Assembly: GCF_001886265.1 (NCBI RefSeq)
Contig: NZ_JXLE01000007.1
Coordinates: forward strand, 78,013 to 142,012
Direction: 5' to 3'
Source of the DNA: Enterococcus thailandicus
GTDB lineage: Bacteria > Bacillota > Bacilli > Lactobacillales > Enterococcaceae
DNA: 64,000 bases
Below are positions 23,537 to 32,605 of the stretch, in pieces. The translations under genes were made by a program, and so were the position numbers. Under the pieces are notes generated by a model that saw nothing but the letters and a program-made list of their open reading frames with translations, was not told the DNA's origin and searched no databases. How positions within the stretch are numbered: position 1 is the first letter of the stretch; each line of letters opens with the position of its first letter.

Positions 23537-24052
23537 TTAATTCAGATCCAATCGAAAATCAAGTGGATGTTCCTTATTTTTGTTTTTGTGGTAGAGCCAA
23601 TAATCCAAAACAGCAGCAATACAAATGCAAAGTGGCGCATCTTCATCTTTGGTCACATCTAGTACATAGTAGTCACCAGTAAACAAAGTGGCTTTGTTCA
23701 TCGCCATAATCGGCTGATTGAAATGATGGATGTGGTAACGGTGATTGTAAATATCCCCTTGAACTGTCCAATGAAGGTGACGAATATAATAAAAATCACC
23801 TGGCCAATTAAAAATCTTTTGCATGGTGCCAACTTTTTCAAAATCTTTGTAAAGTTCAAAGCGAGTACCAAATGTCAGGCTGATTTGCTTGATGTGCGCA
23901 ACGAGTTTTCCATTCATTGAATAAAGCGAAAGTGCATCGCCTTTCGTTCCCCAACGACCAACCATTAAGAAAAGTGATTGACCATCCTCGTTTTTAACGA
24001 TTGTCCGAGTCGCACGACTAAGCTGTTTTTCTTGAATGAAAAATTCTGACAT
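23537..24052 (-). CDS. LURP-one-related (DUF567/YxjI-like) protein
   Basis: A 171-residue soluble protein: F-F-I-Q-E-K-Q-L-S-R-A-T-R-T at the start, then beta-rich segments with L-F-L-M-V-G-R-W-G, G-D-F-Y-Y-I-R and V-L-D-V-T-K-D-E-D. The pattern matches the LURP-one/Tubby-like barrel family. Its bacterial members have no settled role. The gene lies 26 bases downstream of the HAD phosphatase gene and may share its transcript. The 3' end is adjacent to the IS200 copy, which did not interrupt it. Confidence 0.7.
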   Translation of the reverse strand: MSEFFIQEKQLSRATRTIVKNEDGQSLFLMVGRWGTKGDALSLYSMNGKLVAHIKQISLTFGTRFELYKDFEKVGTMQKIFNWPGDFYYIRHLHWTVQGDIYNHRYHIHHFNQPIMAMNKATLFTGDYYVLDVTKDEDAPLCICIAAVLDYWLYHKNKNKEHPLDFRLDLN

Positions 24053-24078
24053 CGTTATCCCTCTTTTCTAACTAAAAA

Positions 24079-24951
24079 CTATAAGTCTTCAGCAATTGCA
24101 CGTAAAATTGCCTTGCCAACGCCAGATTCTAAATTCGTCGCAGTTGTGTATTTTGCATATTCTTTCACGTCAATTTCTGCATTCCCCATAGCAAAGCTTA
24201 CACCTGCTACCTGCAACATACTGACATCATTGAAATTATCTCCAATAGTCATGACGTCATCTAAAGAAATGCCACGGTCGTTTGCAACGTGTGCGACAGC
24301 AATTCCTTTTTGAGCATTTTTATGGTTGACTTCAATATTATTTTGACCAGAAGAAGTAACTGTTAGATTACCAAGTTCATCAATTTGTTTGCCGACAGGA
24401 CCGAGAACACTTGGCCCTTCATTATGGAAACAAATAATTTTCAAAACTTCAATTTCCTCGTCTTGTTGCAAAAGATCACGAATACTATCAATGTAATTAA
24501 TATGAAGTAATTCTAAATTTGCTGAAGCCATTGCGATGGCCATTTTGTAAGTCAAATGTGGTAAATGTGTAGCAACCATGGAGGCGAAGCTTTCTATTCT
24601 TTTTGCTTGGCTTTCAGAATACAAGCCTTTGTTGGTTGAAACTTCATAATAGATTTTATTTTGATCTAAAATATCTAGTACAAGCGCTGCTTCTTGGTGA
24701 GGGATGGCAACTGTAAAAAGAGAATTGCCTTCTTTGTCAAAAACTTGTGCACCGTTTAAAGTAATCATCGCACAATCGATACCAACTTCATCTAAAGCGG
24801 CACGCGCTTCTTGATAATTACGACCAGTAGCTACCATAAATTCGATTCCAGCTTGTGTAGCAAAGCGAATCGCTTCGGCGTTTTCCGGTGTCACGCTCAT
24901 GTGTGAATCTAATAATGTACCATCCATGTCGGATGCAATTAGTTTGATCAT
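24079..24951 (-). CDS. Cof-type HAD-IIB sugar-phosphate phosphatase
   Basis: All four HAD motifs are visible in 290 residues: motif I D-M-D-G-T-L-L-D at 8-15, motif II in V-A-T-G-R-N-Y, motif III lysine around N-H-K-N-A-Q-K-G, and motif IV T-I-G-D-N-F-N-D-V-S-M. The large C2B cap is that of the Cof/YidA group, which dephosphorylates small phosphorylated metabolites such as sugar phosphates or FMN-type compounds. The specific substrate cannot be assigned. Confidence 0.92.
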   Translation of the reverse strand: MIKLIASDMDGTLLDSHMSVTPENAEAIRFATQAGIEFMVATGRNYQEARAALDEVGIDCAMITLNGAQVFDKEGNSLFTVAIPHQEAALVLDILDQNKIYYEVSTNKGLYSESQAKRIESFASMVATHLPHLTYKMAIAMASANLELLHINYIDSIRDLLQQDEEIEVLKIICFHNEGPSVLGPVGKQIDELGNLTVTSSGQNNIEVNHKNAQKGIAVAHVANDRGISLDDVMTIGDNFNDVSMLQVAGVSFAMGNAEIDVKEYAKYTTATNLESGVGKAILRAIAEDL

Positions 24952-25076
24952 AATTGTTTACCGTTCCTTTCTAATTCTTCTTCTTAGTTTACCATATTAA
25001 GGAGGCAACGCGAGGAAGATTGTCCCTTGTTTAAGAATAATTTGTAGGTTATCCTTTGAAAAGGAGGTGAAGGATT

Positions 25077-25757
25077 TTGAAAAAAATCATTCATAATAGC
25101 TGGCAAGAAATCTTAGCAGATGAATTTGAAAAACCTTATTATCAATCTTTACGTGAATTTTTAAAAACAGAATATCAAACACAAAAGATACATCCCGATA
25201 TGTATCATATTTATGAAGCATTAGAATTAACGCCCTATGACAAAGTCAAAGTAGTCATTCTGGGTCAAGATCCTTATCATGGTGTGAATCAAGCACATGG
25301 CTTATCGTTTTCGGTGCAACCGGGTGTGAAGACACCACCGTCACTTGTGAACATTTATAAAGAAATGCAGTCAGATTTGGGCATCGTGCCAGTACAACAT
25401 GGAAATCTGGTTTCTTGGGCAAAGCAAGGCGTTTTATTGTTAAATACTGTTTTGACTGTTCGAGAAGGACAAGCGTATTCACATCGTGGAAAAGGCTGGG
25501 AACAATTAACAGATCGAATCATTGAAAAATTAAATGAGCGGGAACAGCCAATCGTTTTTATTTTATGGGGCAAACCAGCTCAAGAAAAAATCAAAATGAT
25601 TGATCGCAGTCGCCATGTCATTTTGGCTTCACCACATCCAAGTCCGCTGTCAGCACATCGTGGTTTTTTTGGCTCGAAACCATTTTCGAAAGCAAACGAT
25701 GCATTGGTGGCTTTAGGCGAAACACCAATTGAATGGCAACTGCCTGAAACAGTGTAA
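25077..25757 (+). CDS. ung: Uracil-DNA glycosylase
   Basis: Ung excises uracil from DNA in base excision repair. Motif A G-Q-D-P-Y-H-G is at 63-69 with catalytic Asp65, and motif B H-P-S-P-L-S at 187-192. The 226-residue length is normal. The start is TTG 25077, placed by AAGGAGG eleven to seventeen bases upstream. Pta and TsaE follow on the same strand, an order I believe is common in enterococci. Confidence 0.97.
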   Translation: MKKIIHNSWQEILADEFEKPYYQSLREFLKTEYQTQKIHPDMYHIYEALELTPYDKVKVVILGQDPYHGVNQAHGLSFSVQPGVKTPPSLVNIYKEMQSDLGIVPVQHGNLVSWAKQGVLLLNTVLTVREGQAYSHRGKGWEQLTDRIIEKLNEREQPIVFILWGKPAQEKIKMIDRSRHVILASPHPSPLSAHRGFFGSKPFSKANDALVALGETPIEWQLPETV

Positions 25758-25860
25758 TAAAACAGCGCTTTCCTGTTATAGTGCAGATTTGCATCTATGT
25801 GAAAAACTTCATTTTTATAGCATTTATGACTAATACAGATAAAATAAACTGTTCTTTTTT

Positions 25861-25890
25861 TTGAGAATAGTGTATGATTGGGTATATAAA
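25861..25890 (+). promoter_or_regulatory. Promoter of pta
   Basis: TTGAGA at 25861-25866 and TATAAA at 25885-25890 with an 18-bp spacer, about 20 bp before the pta GTG. Confidence 0.55.
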
Positions 25891-25908
25891 ATATCTGGAG
25901 GTCATCTC

Positions 25909-26889
25909 GTGGAATTGTTTGATAATTTAAGATTTAAAATTGTTCGTCGTGGTATTAAAATCGTTTTTCCAGAAGCAACTGATGCAAGAATTTTGGGCGC
26001 TGCTGCTCGTTTGAAAGCAGAAGAATTGATGGAACCAATTTTGATTGGTAACCCAGAAGAAATCAAAAATGCAGCCCATGCGCGTGGGATTAAAGCTTCA
26101 GGATTTACAGTCATTGACCCTGCTAATTATGCACAATGGGATGAAATGGTTGATGCTTTTGTTGAACGTCGTAATGGAAAGGCATCCAAAGAACAAGCAC
26201 AAGAAATTTTAAAAGATGTCAACTATTTTGGTACAATGTTGACTTATATGGGGATTGCTGATGGCATGGTTTCTGGTGCTATTCACTCGACTGGTGATAC
26301 AGTTCGTCCAGCTTTACAAATCATCAAGACAAAACCTGGTGTGAGTCGTACAAGTGGTGCGATGATTATGGTTCGCGGAAGAGATCAAGAAAAATATGTC
26401 TTTTCTGACTGTGCAATCAATGTCAATCCAACGGCGCAAGAATTAGCTGAAATCGCTGTTGACTCAGCTAAGACAGCTGAATTATTCGACATCGAGCCAA
26501 AAGTTGCGTTGATGAGTTTTTCAACAAAAGGTTCTGCAAAAGCAGCTGAAGTAGATAAAGTTGTAGAAGCAACAAAAATTGCGAAACAATTAGCACCTCA
26601 ATACATGATTGATGGTGAATTACAATTTGATGCTTCATATGTGCCAGCAGTTGCACAATTGAAAGCACCTAATTCAGATGTAGCAGGCCAAGCAACTGTT
26701 TTTGTATTCCCAGAGCTTCAATCTGGAAACATTGGCTATAAAATTGCGCAACGTTTTGGTAACTTTGAAGCAATTGGTCCAATCTTACAAGGTCTAAACA
26801 AGCCAGTTTCTGATTTGTCACGTGGGGCAAATGAAGAAGATGTTTATAAATTGTCAATTATTACGGCAGCACAAACTTTGATGGACTAA
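25909..26889 (+). CDS. pta: Phosphate acetyltransferase
   Basis: Pta interconverts acetyl-CoA and acetyl phosphate, feeding acetate kinase for ATP. GTG 25909 follows GGAGG by seven bases; the longer frame has no site. The 326-residue product is the short Pta form. F-P-E-A-T-D-A-R-I near the start, G-A-I-H-S-T-G-D-T-V-R-P-A-L-Q in the middle and F-V-F-P-E-L-Q-S-G-N-I-G-Y-K near the end are family signatures. A repeat element begins three bases beyond its stop. Confidence 0.96.
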   Translation: MELFDNLRFKIVRRGIKIVFPEATDARILGAAARLKAEELMEPILIGNPEEIKNAAHARGIKASGFTVIDPANYAQWDEMVDAFVERRNGKASKEQAQEILKDVNYFGTMLTYMGIADGMVSGAIHSTGDTVRPALQIIKTKPGVSRTSGAMIMVRGRDQEKYVFSDCAINVNPTAQELAEIAVDSAKTAELFDIEPKVALMSFSTKGSAKAAEVDKVVEATKIAKQLAPQYMIDGELQFDASYVPAVAQLKAPNSDVAGQATVFVFPELQSGNIGYKIAQRFGNFEAIGPILQGLNKPVSDLSRGANEEDVYKLSIITAAQTLMD

Positions 26890-27075
26890 TAAGGTTGTGG
26901 CGTCAAGCGTTCAGCTCTGAAAAAATAAAGAATAACTGACAAAAATAGCTGCTTATGTTTTTGGACAGTTATGAATTATTTCGAGGAGTTGCTTAGGGAA
27001 CACCGTGAATAAGGTTGTGGCGCAAGGTGGTTAGCTTCAAGCGGTCATCTCAAACAAATAAACCAATAAACGTTT
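26890..27075. repeat. 120-bp hairpin repeat, locus B (one unit plus a half)
   Basis: AAGGTTGTGGC begins right after the pta stop and recurs 120 bases later (GGTTGT at 26893 and 27013). Between them the halves AATAACTGACAAAAATAGC and GTTTTTGGACAGTTAT pair. A shorter second copy fades by about 27075. Orientation to pta is the same as that of the other loci to their genes. Confidence 0.85.
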
Positions 27076-27210
27076 TATTTTTGAAAAGTTGATTTTTAGT
27101 AAGAGTGTATGGCTTCGGTCGACACTCTTATTTTTTCTTTAAAAATCGGTTGTTCCACGTTATACTTGCACATAGAAACAGGACGAATCATAGAAAGTAG
27201 TGAACCAAAA

Positions 27211-27684
27211 ATGATTGAATTAACAGGATTAGACATGACAGAAAAACTTGCGAAGGTAATTGGGCAAGTTGCTGAAGCAGGCGACAATTTAATACTAACT
27301 GGTGATCTTGGTGCTGGAAAAACGACGATGACCAAGGGAATTGCTTTAGGATTAGGCATCGATCAAATGATTAAAAGCCCAACCTATACGATTATTCGCG
27401 AGTATGGACAAGGACGCTTACCGTTATATCACATGGATATCTACCGCGTGGCAGCAAGTGGTGCTGACTTGGGATTAGATGAGTATTTTGAAGGTGATGG
27501 GCTTTCTGTTGTTGAATGGGGAAATCTACTGGAAGAAGCTGTACCAGAAGATTATTTGGAACTGATTTTAGAAAAAAGTGATACAGATTTGGATAAACGC
27601 TATGTGAAGTTCCGCGCATATGGCAGTCAAGGAGCAGATTTTGAAAAAAGAATACGAAATGGATGGGAAGAAATCAATGGCTGA
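27211..27684 (+). CDS. tsaE: tRNA threonylcarbamoyladenosine biosynthesis ATPase TsaE
   Basis: TsaE works with TsaB, TsaC and TsaD to make t6A37 in ANN-decoding tRNAs. The Walker A loop G-D-L-G-A-G-K-T-T is at 31-39 of the 157-residue product, followed by S-P-T-Y-T-I-I-R-E-Y and L-Y-H-M-D-I-Y-R, and V-V-E-W-G-N near 107. ATG 27211 gives the normal family length; its ribosome site is weak. It overlaps the next acetyltransferase gene by eight bases. Confidence 0.95.
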   Translation: MIELTGLDMTEKLAKVIGQVAEAGDNLILTGDLGAGKTTMTKGIALGLGIDQMIKSPTYTIIREYGQGRLPLYHMDIYRVAASGADLGLDEYFEGDGLSVVEWGNLLEEAVPEDYLELILEKSDTDLDKRYVKFRAYGSQGADFEKRIRNGWEEING

Positions 27685-28201
27685 GGAAATTAGTGTGGTA
27701 ATCCGTGAAGCTGCTCCAGAAGATGCCCAAGAAATTTTGACAATGAGTAAACAAGTTGGCAGCGAAACAGAATTTTTAGTGATGGATGAAGAAGGCTTGC
27801 AATTGTCACCAGAAGGACTTGCTTTAGAATTAGGTTATTTGGCTGAAAGTGCGAATAATTTGTTATTGGTTGCTTTAGTTGGGGATAAAATTGTTGGGAC
27901 AGCTTCCGTAAAAGCTACTAGTGAATACCGAATCGCTCACATCGGAGAAATTGGAATTAGTTTACTAAAAGAGTATTGGGGCTTTGGTTTAGGAACATTG
28001 CTGATTGAAGAAATGATTGATTGGGCAAAGAACAGTGAAGAAATTTTTCGCTTGGAGTTACAAGTTCAAGTTCGAAATGAACGCGCAGTACATTTATATC
28101 AAAAATTGGGTTTTAAAATTGAATCAACGATGCCAAGAGGTGCGCGAAGTGATACGGGTGAATTTTTAGATGTGTATCAAATGAGTTATTTGAATTTATA
28201 A
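27677..28201 (+). CDS. GNAT-family N-acetyltransferase
   Basis: The preferred start ATG 27677 overlaps the tsaE stop as ATGGCTGA; an in-frame ATG at 27659 is possible. The roughly 174-residue protein has V-V-I-R-E-A-A-P-E-D-A at the N-terminus, E-I-G-I-S-L-L-K-E-Y-W-G-F-G-L-G as strand 4 plus acetyl-CoA loop, and L-E-L-Q-V-Q-V-R-N-E-R-A-V-H-L-Y-Q-K-L-G-F. The operon position beside tsaE recalls ribosomal or tRNA modification genes, but the sequence is nearer to general GNAT enzymes than to RimI. Substrate unknown. Confidence 0.88.
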   Translation: MAEEISVVIREAAPEDAQEILTMSKQVGSETEFLVMDEEGLQLSPEGLALELGYLAESANNLLLVALVGDKIVGTASVKATSEYRIAHIGEIGISLLKEYWGFGLGTLLIEEMIDWAKNSEEIFRLELQVQVRNERAVHLYQKLGFKIESTMPRGARSDTGEFLDVYQMSYLNL

Positions 28202-28238
28202 GTATAAGATGTGTTTCTAGTAAAACGATTAGGGAATT

Positions 28239-28327
28239 AAAAAAAGGAACGGCTCATAGTGTGCCCCAAAAGTTAGCTATTCTGGTCTAACTTTCGATGT
28301 ACACTATAAACTGTGCCTCTTTTTTTG
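28239..28327 (+). terminator. Complex terminator after tsaE-GNAT
   Basis: An outer pairing (CATAGTGT with ACACTATA) encloses an inner AAAGTTAG/CTAACTTT hairpin, with a long T run at 28319-28326. The size and double stem are unusual for a terminator and it could be a small mobile remnant. Confidence 0.55.
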
Positions 28328-28336
28328 TCTTTAAGT

Positions 28337-28799
28337 GTTAAAAAATTGTTTGTTTTGATTGTGGTAGTTCAAAATATCAAAAGCTATTTTGAGTGACTGT
28401 TCGCTAGCTTGTTGGACTGAACGCTTGGCGCCACAACCTTTATCTACGGTGTTCCCCAAGCAACTCCTCGAAATAATTCATAACTGTCCAAAAACATAAG
28501 CAGCTATTTTTGTCAGTTATTCTTTATTTTTTCAGAGCTGAACGCTTGGCGCCACAACCTTATTCACGGTGTTCCCCAAGCAACTCCTCGAAATAATTCA
28601 TAACTGTCCAAAAACATAAATAGCTATTTTTGTCAGTTATTCTTTATTTTTTCAGAGCTGAACGCTTGGCGCCACAACCTTATTCACGGTGTTCCCCAAG
28701 CAACTCCTCGAAATAATTCATAACTGTCCAAAAACATAAATAGCTATTTTTGTCAGTTATTCTTTATTTTTTCAGAGCTGAACGCTTGGCGCCACAACC
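28337..28799. repeat. 120-bp hairpin repeat, locus C (three units plus a partial)
   Basis: ACAACC marks recur at 28433, 28554, 28674 and 28794 (121, 120 and 120 bases). A diverged partial unit with the locus A type of stem (CAAAATA/CTATTTTGAG) precedes them. The three full units have the other stem type (ATAACTGTCCAAAAA against TTTTTGTCAGTTAT). The last ACAACC abuts the TTA that is the stop codon of the minus-strand exonuclease gene at 28800. Confidence 0.9.
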
Positions 28800-29339
28800 T
28801 TATTTCAAAGTAGCCAATTTCTTAAGTGGCTCCGTCCCAAAATGCTTTTCTTGATAAAGCAAGATTTCAGCACAAGCTCGACTATCTTCTAGCGCATCGT
28901 GATGATGATCTAGTGAGATAGAGAGATTCTCACAAACCGTATTGAGTTTGTGGTTAGGGAATTCTGGAAATAGTTTGCGACTGCTTTTTACCGTACATAA
29001 TGATAAATAATTTGGTTGAGTTAGTTGATAGTAGTCTAAACAGCCAGCTAAAACTTTAGTATCAAAAGCGGCATTATGTGCAACAACCAGCCGATTTTGT
29101 TGAAAATAATTTTGAATAGTTGACCAAACCTCTGGAAATTTTGGTGCATTTCGCACATCTTCTTGATGAATCCCATGAATTTGAACATTACGCCAGAAAA
29201 AAGGTGTTTCAGGCTGGATCAAGGTATAATATTCATCAACGATTTGACTATTTTGGACCATCACTAATGCCAACGAACAAGCACTATATGGTTGATGGTT
29301 AGCCGTTTCAAAGTCCATTGCAACGAAGTTCATTTTCAT
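28800..29339 (-). CDS. DnaQ-family 3'-5' exonuclease
   Basis: The 179-residue single-domain protein has the DEDD exonuclease motifs: Exo I F-V-A-M-D-F-E-T-A (5-13), Exo II V-A-H-N-A-A-F-D-T and Exo III H-D-A-L-E-D-S-R-A. This is the epsilon/RNase T/oligoribonuclease superfamily, DEDDh type, here as a stand-alone enzyme of the kind common in streptococci and enterococci. It could proofread or trim DNA or RNA 3' ends. It is downstream of the exoIII gene on the same strand. Confidence 0.92.
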   Translation of the reverse strand: MKMNFVAMDFETANHQPYSACSLALVMVQNSQIVDEYYTLIQPETPFFWRNVQIHGIHQEDVRNAPKFPEVWSTIQNYFQQNRLVVAHNAAFDTKVLAGCLDYYQLTQPNYLSLCTVKSSRKLFPEFPNHKLNTVCENLSISLDHHHDALEDSRACAEILLYQEKHFGTEPLKKLATLK

Positions 29340-29414
29340 AAAACCTCCTTTTTAAAAAGTATTCTAACATAGATTATCGAAAAATAAACTGTTTCTAGTA
29401 ATCAAAATAAATCT

Positions 29415-30170
29415 TTACATTTTTAAGTCTAATTCAACTGGGCAATGATCACTACCGAAAATTTCAGTGTGGATTTTGGCATCGATTAAGTTGCTATCCA
29501 AAGAACGACTTGTTAAAAAATAGTCAATGCGCCAACCAGCATTATTTTTCCGTGCATTAAAGCGATAGCTCCACCAAGAATAAATACCTTCTTGCGTTGG
29601 GTAAAAATGACGGAAAGTATCAGTAAATCCTGTAGCAAGTAAGTGTGAAAAGGCAGTTCGCTCTTCAATGGTAAAGCCAGCATTTTTTTGATTTGTTTTC
29701 CAATTTTTTAAGTCGATTTGTTCATGTGCCACATTTAGATCACCACAAATAATTACTGGTTTTTGTTTGTCTAACTCATTTAAGTAATTTTCAAAAGATT
29801 TTTCCCATTCAAGTCGATAAGCTAATCGCTTTAATTCGCTTTGTGAGTTGGGCGTGTAACAGGTAACTAAGAAGAAGTTTGGGTATTCCAATGTAATCAA
29901 ACGACCTTCTTGATCGTGTTCATCAATGCCCATACCGTAAGAAACAGATAGAGCCTCTTCCTTAGCAAAAATGGCGGTACCTGAATAACCTTTTTTGACT
30001 GCATAATTCCAATATTGATGATAACCAGGCAAGTTTAACTCAATTTGTCCTTCTTGTAATTTAGTTTCTTGTAAACAAAAGAAATCTGCATCTAGTTCAT
30101 GAAAGACCTCCATAAAATTTTTCTTCATAATCGCTCTAAGGCCGTTAACATTCCAAGAGATAAGTTTCAA
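29415..30170 (-). CDS. exoA: Exodeoxyribonuclease III (AP endonuclease)
   Basis: ExoA cuts 5' to abasic sites and removes 3' blocks in base excision repair. I start it at TTG 30170, nine bases after AAAGGAG; a GTG nine bases earlier overlaps the ribosome site. The resulting M-K-L-I-S-W-N-V-N-G-L-R-A opening is canonical. Q-E-T-K-L, G-D-L-N-V-A-H and G-S-D-H-C-P-V-E-L carry the metal-binding and catalytic residues. Length is about 251 residues, as expected. Confidence 0.95.
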   Translation of the reverse strand: MKLISWNVNGLRAIMKKNFMEVFHELDADFFCLQETKLQEGQIELNLPGYHQYWNYAVKKGYSGTAIFAKEEALSVSYGMGIDEHDQEGRLITLEYPNFFLVTCYTPNSQSELKRLAYRLEWEKSFENYLNELDKQKPVIICGDLNVAHEQIDLKNWKTNQKNAGFTIEERTAFSHLLATGFTDTFRHFYPTQEGIYSWWSYRFNARKNNAGWRIDYFLTSRSLDSNLIDAKIHTEIFGSDHCPVELDLKM

Positions 30171-30289
30171 AATAGACACTCCTTTTTACTTTAAGTACGT
30201 CTTTTTTTCTGTTCTCATTGTACTTCAATTTTATCGAAATGAAAAATAGTGTAAGATTGAGTTAAGAAACCGTTATTGGAGGAGAACAA

Positions 30290-31210
30290 ATGAAGATTGG
30301 CGTAATCGGTGTTGGCAACATTGCAGAAAAAGCATATCTACCAACGTATGCAAAAAATCAAGGAACATTGACCTTTTATTTTGCAACTAGAAATGAACAA
30401 ACTAAAAAAAGAATCAAAGAGATGTATGGATTTTCTCATTTGTATGAAACGATTGATGAATTGATTGCAGAAAAAATCGAAGCATGTATGATTCACGCAG
30501 CAACAAAAGTTCATTATGAACTCGCAAAAAGATGTTTAGAACAGGGAATCCATGTGTTTATTGACAAACCATTAAGTACTTCGTTGCATGAAGTAGCTGA
30601 GTTACAAGCCTTGGCAAAAAAACATCAGGTTGTGCTGATGATTGGGTTTAATCGCCGTTTTGCGCCAATGGTTGAAGAATTGAAGCAATTGCCAAATAAA
30701 CGTCTGATCCAATTACAAAAAAATCGGATAGCTGCTCAAGAAACAACTGAATTTGTTGTGTATGATCTCTTTTTACATTTAGTCGATACAGCTGTTTATT
30801 TATTGGATGAACCAATTACCCAAGTGAACAGTAAAATTATTGAAAAGAATGACTACTTAGAACTTGCTATGTTGCATCTCGAAACGGCGAATCAAACGGC
30901 TATTTTAACAATGGACTTGAGAAGTGGTGCGAATACAGAACAGTATCAAGTAACAAGTGAACAAGGGACGTACGAAGTTCGTAATCTGACACAGATGACG
31001 ATTCAACAGGAGGGACAAACACGCCAAAAGGAGTTTGGGGATTGGACGAACACTTTAGAAAAACGCGGATTTGAACCAATGATTATGGCATTTTTTGAAC
31101 AGATCCAACACACGCAACCGAACAATCAACAGTTAAAACAAACAGGGGTTTATCAGAGTCATGAACTTTGTGAACAAATGATTCGGACACAGCTTCGTCA
31201 CTTGCTTTAA
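30290..31210 (+). CDS. Gfo/Idh/MocA-family oxidoreductase
   Basis: The 306-residue protein opens with an NAD(P)-binding Rossmann motif G-V-I-G-V-G-N-I-A (4-12). The conserved V-F-I-D-K-P-L-S (E/D-K-P motif) and G-F-N-R-R-F follow. The C-terminal beta-sheet domain is present. Typical substrates are sugars, cyclitols or virginiamycin-like polyols; none can be chosen here. It stands alone before murB with its own AGGAG site. Confidence 0.88.
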   Translation: MKIGVIGVGNIAEKAYLPTYAKNQGTLTFYFATRNEQTKKRIKEMYGFSHLYETIDELIAEKIEACMIHAATKVHYELAKRCLEQGIHVFIDKPLSTSLHEVAELQALAKKHQVVLMIGFNRRFAPMVEELKQLPNKRLIQLQKNRIAAQETTEFVVYDLFLHLVDTAVYLLDEPITQVNSKIIEKNDYLELAMLHLETANQTAILTMDLRSGANTEQYQVTSEQGTYEVRNLTQMTIQQEGQTRQKEFGDWTNTLEKRGFEPMIMAFFEQIQHTQPNNQQLKQTGVYQSHELCEQMIRTQLRHLL

Positions 31211-31282
31211 CATCGAGGGTAGTAACTTTGTTTTAAGCGTGATAGAATAATGTGGATGTTTTAATAGAAAGGAAAATCCTCA

Positions 31283-32209
31283 GTGAATAAAGAAGAAGTA
31301 ATGAAGCACTTACCAGAGATAACTTTGCTCTTAGATGAACCGTTGATGAATTATACATTTACCAAGACTGGTGGACCAGCAGATGTTCTTGCTTTTCCAA
31401 AGAGAAAAGAAGAAGTCAAAGAAATCGTTGATTATTGCAGAGTAAACCAAATTCCTTGGATGGTTTTAGGAAATGCTAGTAATTTGATCGTTCGTGATGG
31501 CGGAATTCGTGGCGTAGTTATTATGTTGACTGAAATGAATGCTGTTCATGTAGAAGATATGGTTGTTGTAGCAGAAGCGGGTGCGAAACTAATTGATACA
31601 ACTTACGCAGCTTTGGCAGAATCATTAACAGGTTTTGAATTTGCTTGTGGAATTCCAGGAAGTATCGGTGGCGCTGTTTATATGAACGCCGGAGCTTATG
31701 ATGGTGAAATCAAGGATGTATTTGCAGAAGTAGATGTTTTGCTTGAAGATGGAACGATGCAAACATTGACTAATGAAGAAATGAATTTCTCTTACCGTCA
31801 TAGCGAAATCCAAAAAATGAAGGCAATCGTGTTAGAAGCACGTTTTCAATTGAAAAAAGGGGATTACCCACAAATCAAAGCGCGAATGGATGAACTAACT
31901 GAACTGCGTCAGTCTAAACAACCACTTGAGTACCCTTCTTGTGGTAGTGTGTTTAAACGTCCTGTTGGGCATTACACTGGGCAATTAATCCAAGAAGCTG
32001 GATTGCAAGGCTTAAAATGGGGTGGCGCACAAATTTCTGAAAAGCATGCAGGATTTATTGTCAATATTGATCATGCAACAGCAACAGACTATGTGGAATT
32101 GATTGGCCATATTCAGCAAGTAATCAAAGAAACGTTTGATGTAAACTTAGAAACGGAAGTTCGAATCATTGGTGAATTGGCTCCAGAAAAAAATTTAACA
32201 AAATTTTAA
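31283..32209 (+). CDS. murB: UDP-N-acetylenolpyruvoylglucosamine reductase
   Basis: MurB reduces the enolpyruvyl ether to make UDP-MurNAc for peptidoglycan. The start is GTG, behind AGGAAAATCCTCA. FAD-binding motifs are [12 protein letters not shown] and [17 protein letters not shown]. The active-site serine lies in [11 protein letters not shown]. The 308-residue length fits the type II MurB of Gram-positives. A repeat element starts a few bases after its stop. Confidence 0.97.
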   Translation: MNKEEVMKHLPEITLLLDEPLMNYTFTKTGGPADVLAFPKRKEEVKEIVDYCRVNQIPWMVLGNASNLIVRDGGIRGVVIMLTEMNAVHVEDMVVVAEAGAKLIDTTYAALAESLTGFEFACGIPGSIGGAVYMNAGAYDGEIKDVFAEVDVLLEDGTMQTLTNEEMNFSYRHSEIQKMKAIVLEARFQLKKGDYPQIKARMDELTELRQSKQPLEYPSCGSVFKRPVGHYTGQLIQEAGLQGLKWGGAQISEKHAGFIVNIDHATATDYVELIGHIQQVIKETFDVNLETEVRIIGELAPEKNLTKF

Positions 32210-32212
32210 AAG

Positions 32213-32405
32213 AAGGTTGTGGCTCCAAATGCTCAGCTTCGAAAAAATAATGAGAAACTGACAAAAATAGCTTTTCATATTTTTGGACAGTTATGAATTA
32301 TTGAGAGAAGCTGCTTGGGGAACACCGTGGATAAGGTTGTGGCTTCAAGCATCCATCTTCGAGTAAATAAGAATAACCAAAAAAATAGTTTATTATCTGT
32401 TTGAG
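32213..32405. repeat. 120-bp hairpin repeat, locus D (one unit plus a half)
   Basis: GGTTGT recurs at 32216 and 32335 (119 bases). The unit reads GAAACTGACAAAAATAGC, then TTTTTGGACAGTTATGAATT, the same paired arms as loci B and C. The second copy is truncated. It sits just after murB, oriented as at the other loci. Confidence 0.85.
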
Positions 32406-32425
32406 TAATTACCTGATAAAGACTT

Positions 32426-32461
32426 CAAAAAAAGTTGTGACGATTGTCACAACTTTTTTTG
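32426..32461 (+). terminator. Terminator downstream of murB and the repeat
   Basis: AAAAAAGTTGTGAC and GTCACAACTTTTTT pair perfectly over a tetraloop GATT. Its stem shares the TTGTG/CACAA theme of the adjacent repeat. Confidence 0.9.
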
Positions 32462-32605
32462 TCGATTAAAAATTATGTTATGTTTTTATTTATCAAATAC
32501 TTGGTAGTGTCTGATTTTTTTAGATGACTTTTAAATTTTTCTCATAGCAGTTGTTATTGTGATTTTATTCACTTATAATGGGCTTTGGGAAAAAGGAGGA
32601 AAAAA

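Noticed and set aside
28239..28327. An insertion-sequence end (the CCCCAAAAGTTAG segment resembles some IS3-type ends)
   Set aside because: No transposase or second end is present; the nested hairpin and T run are better explained as a terminator.
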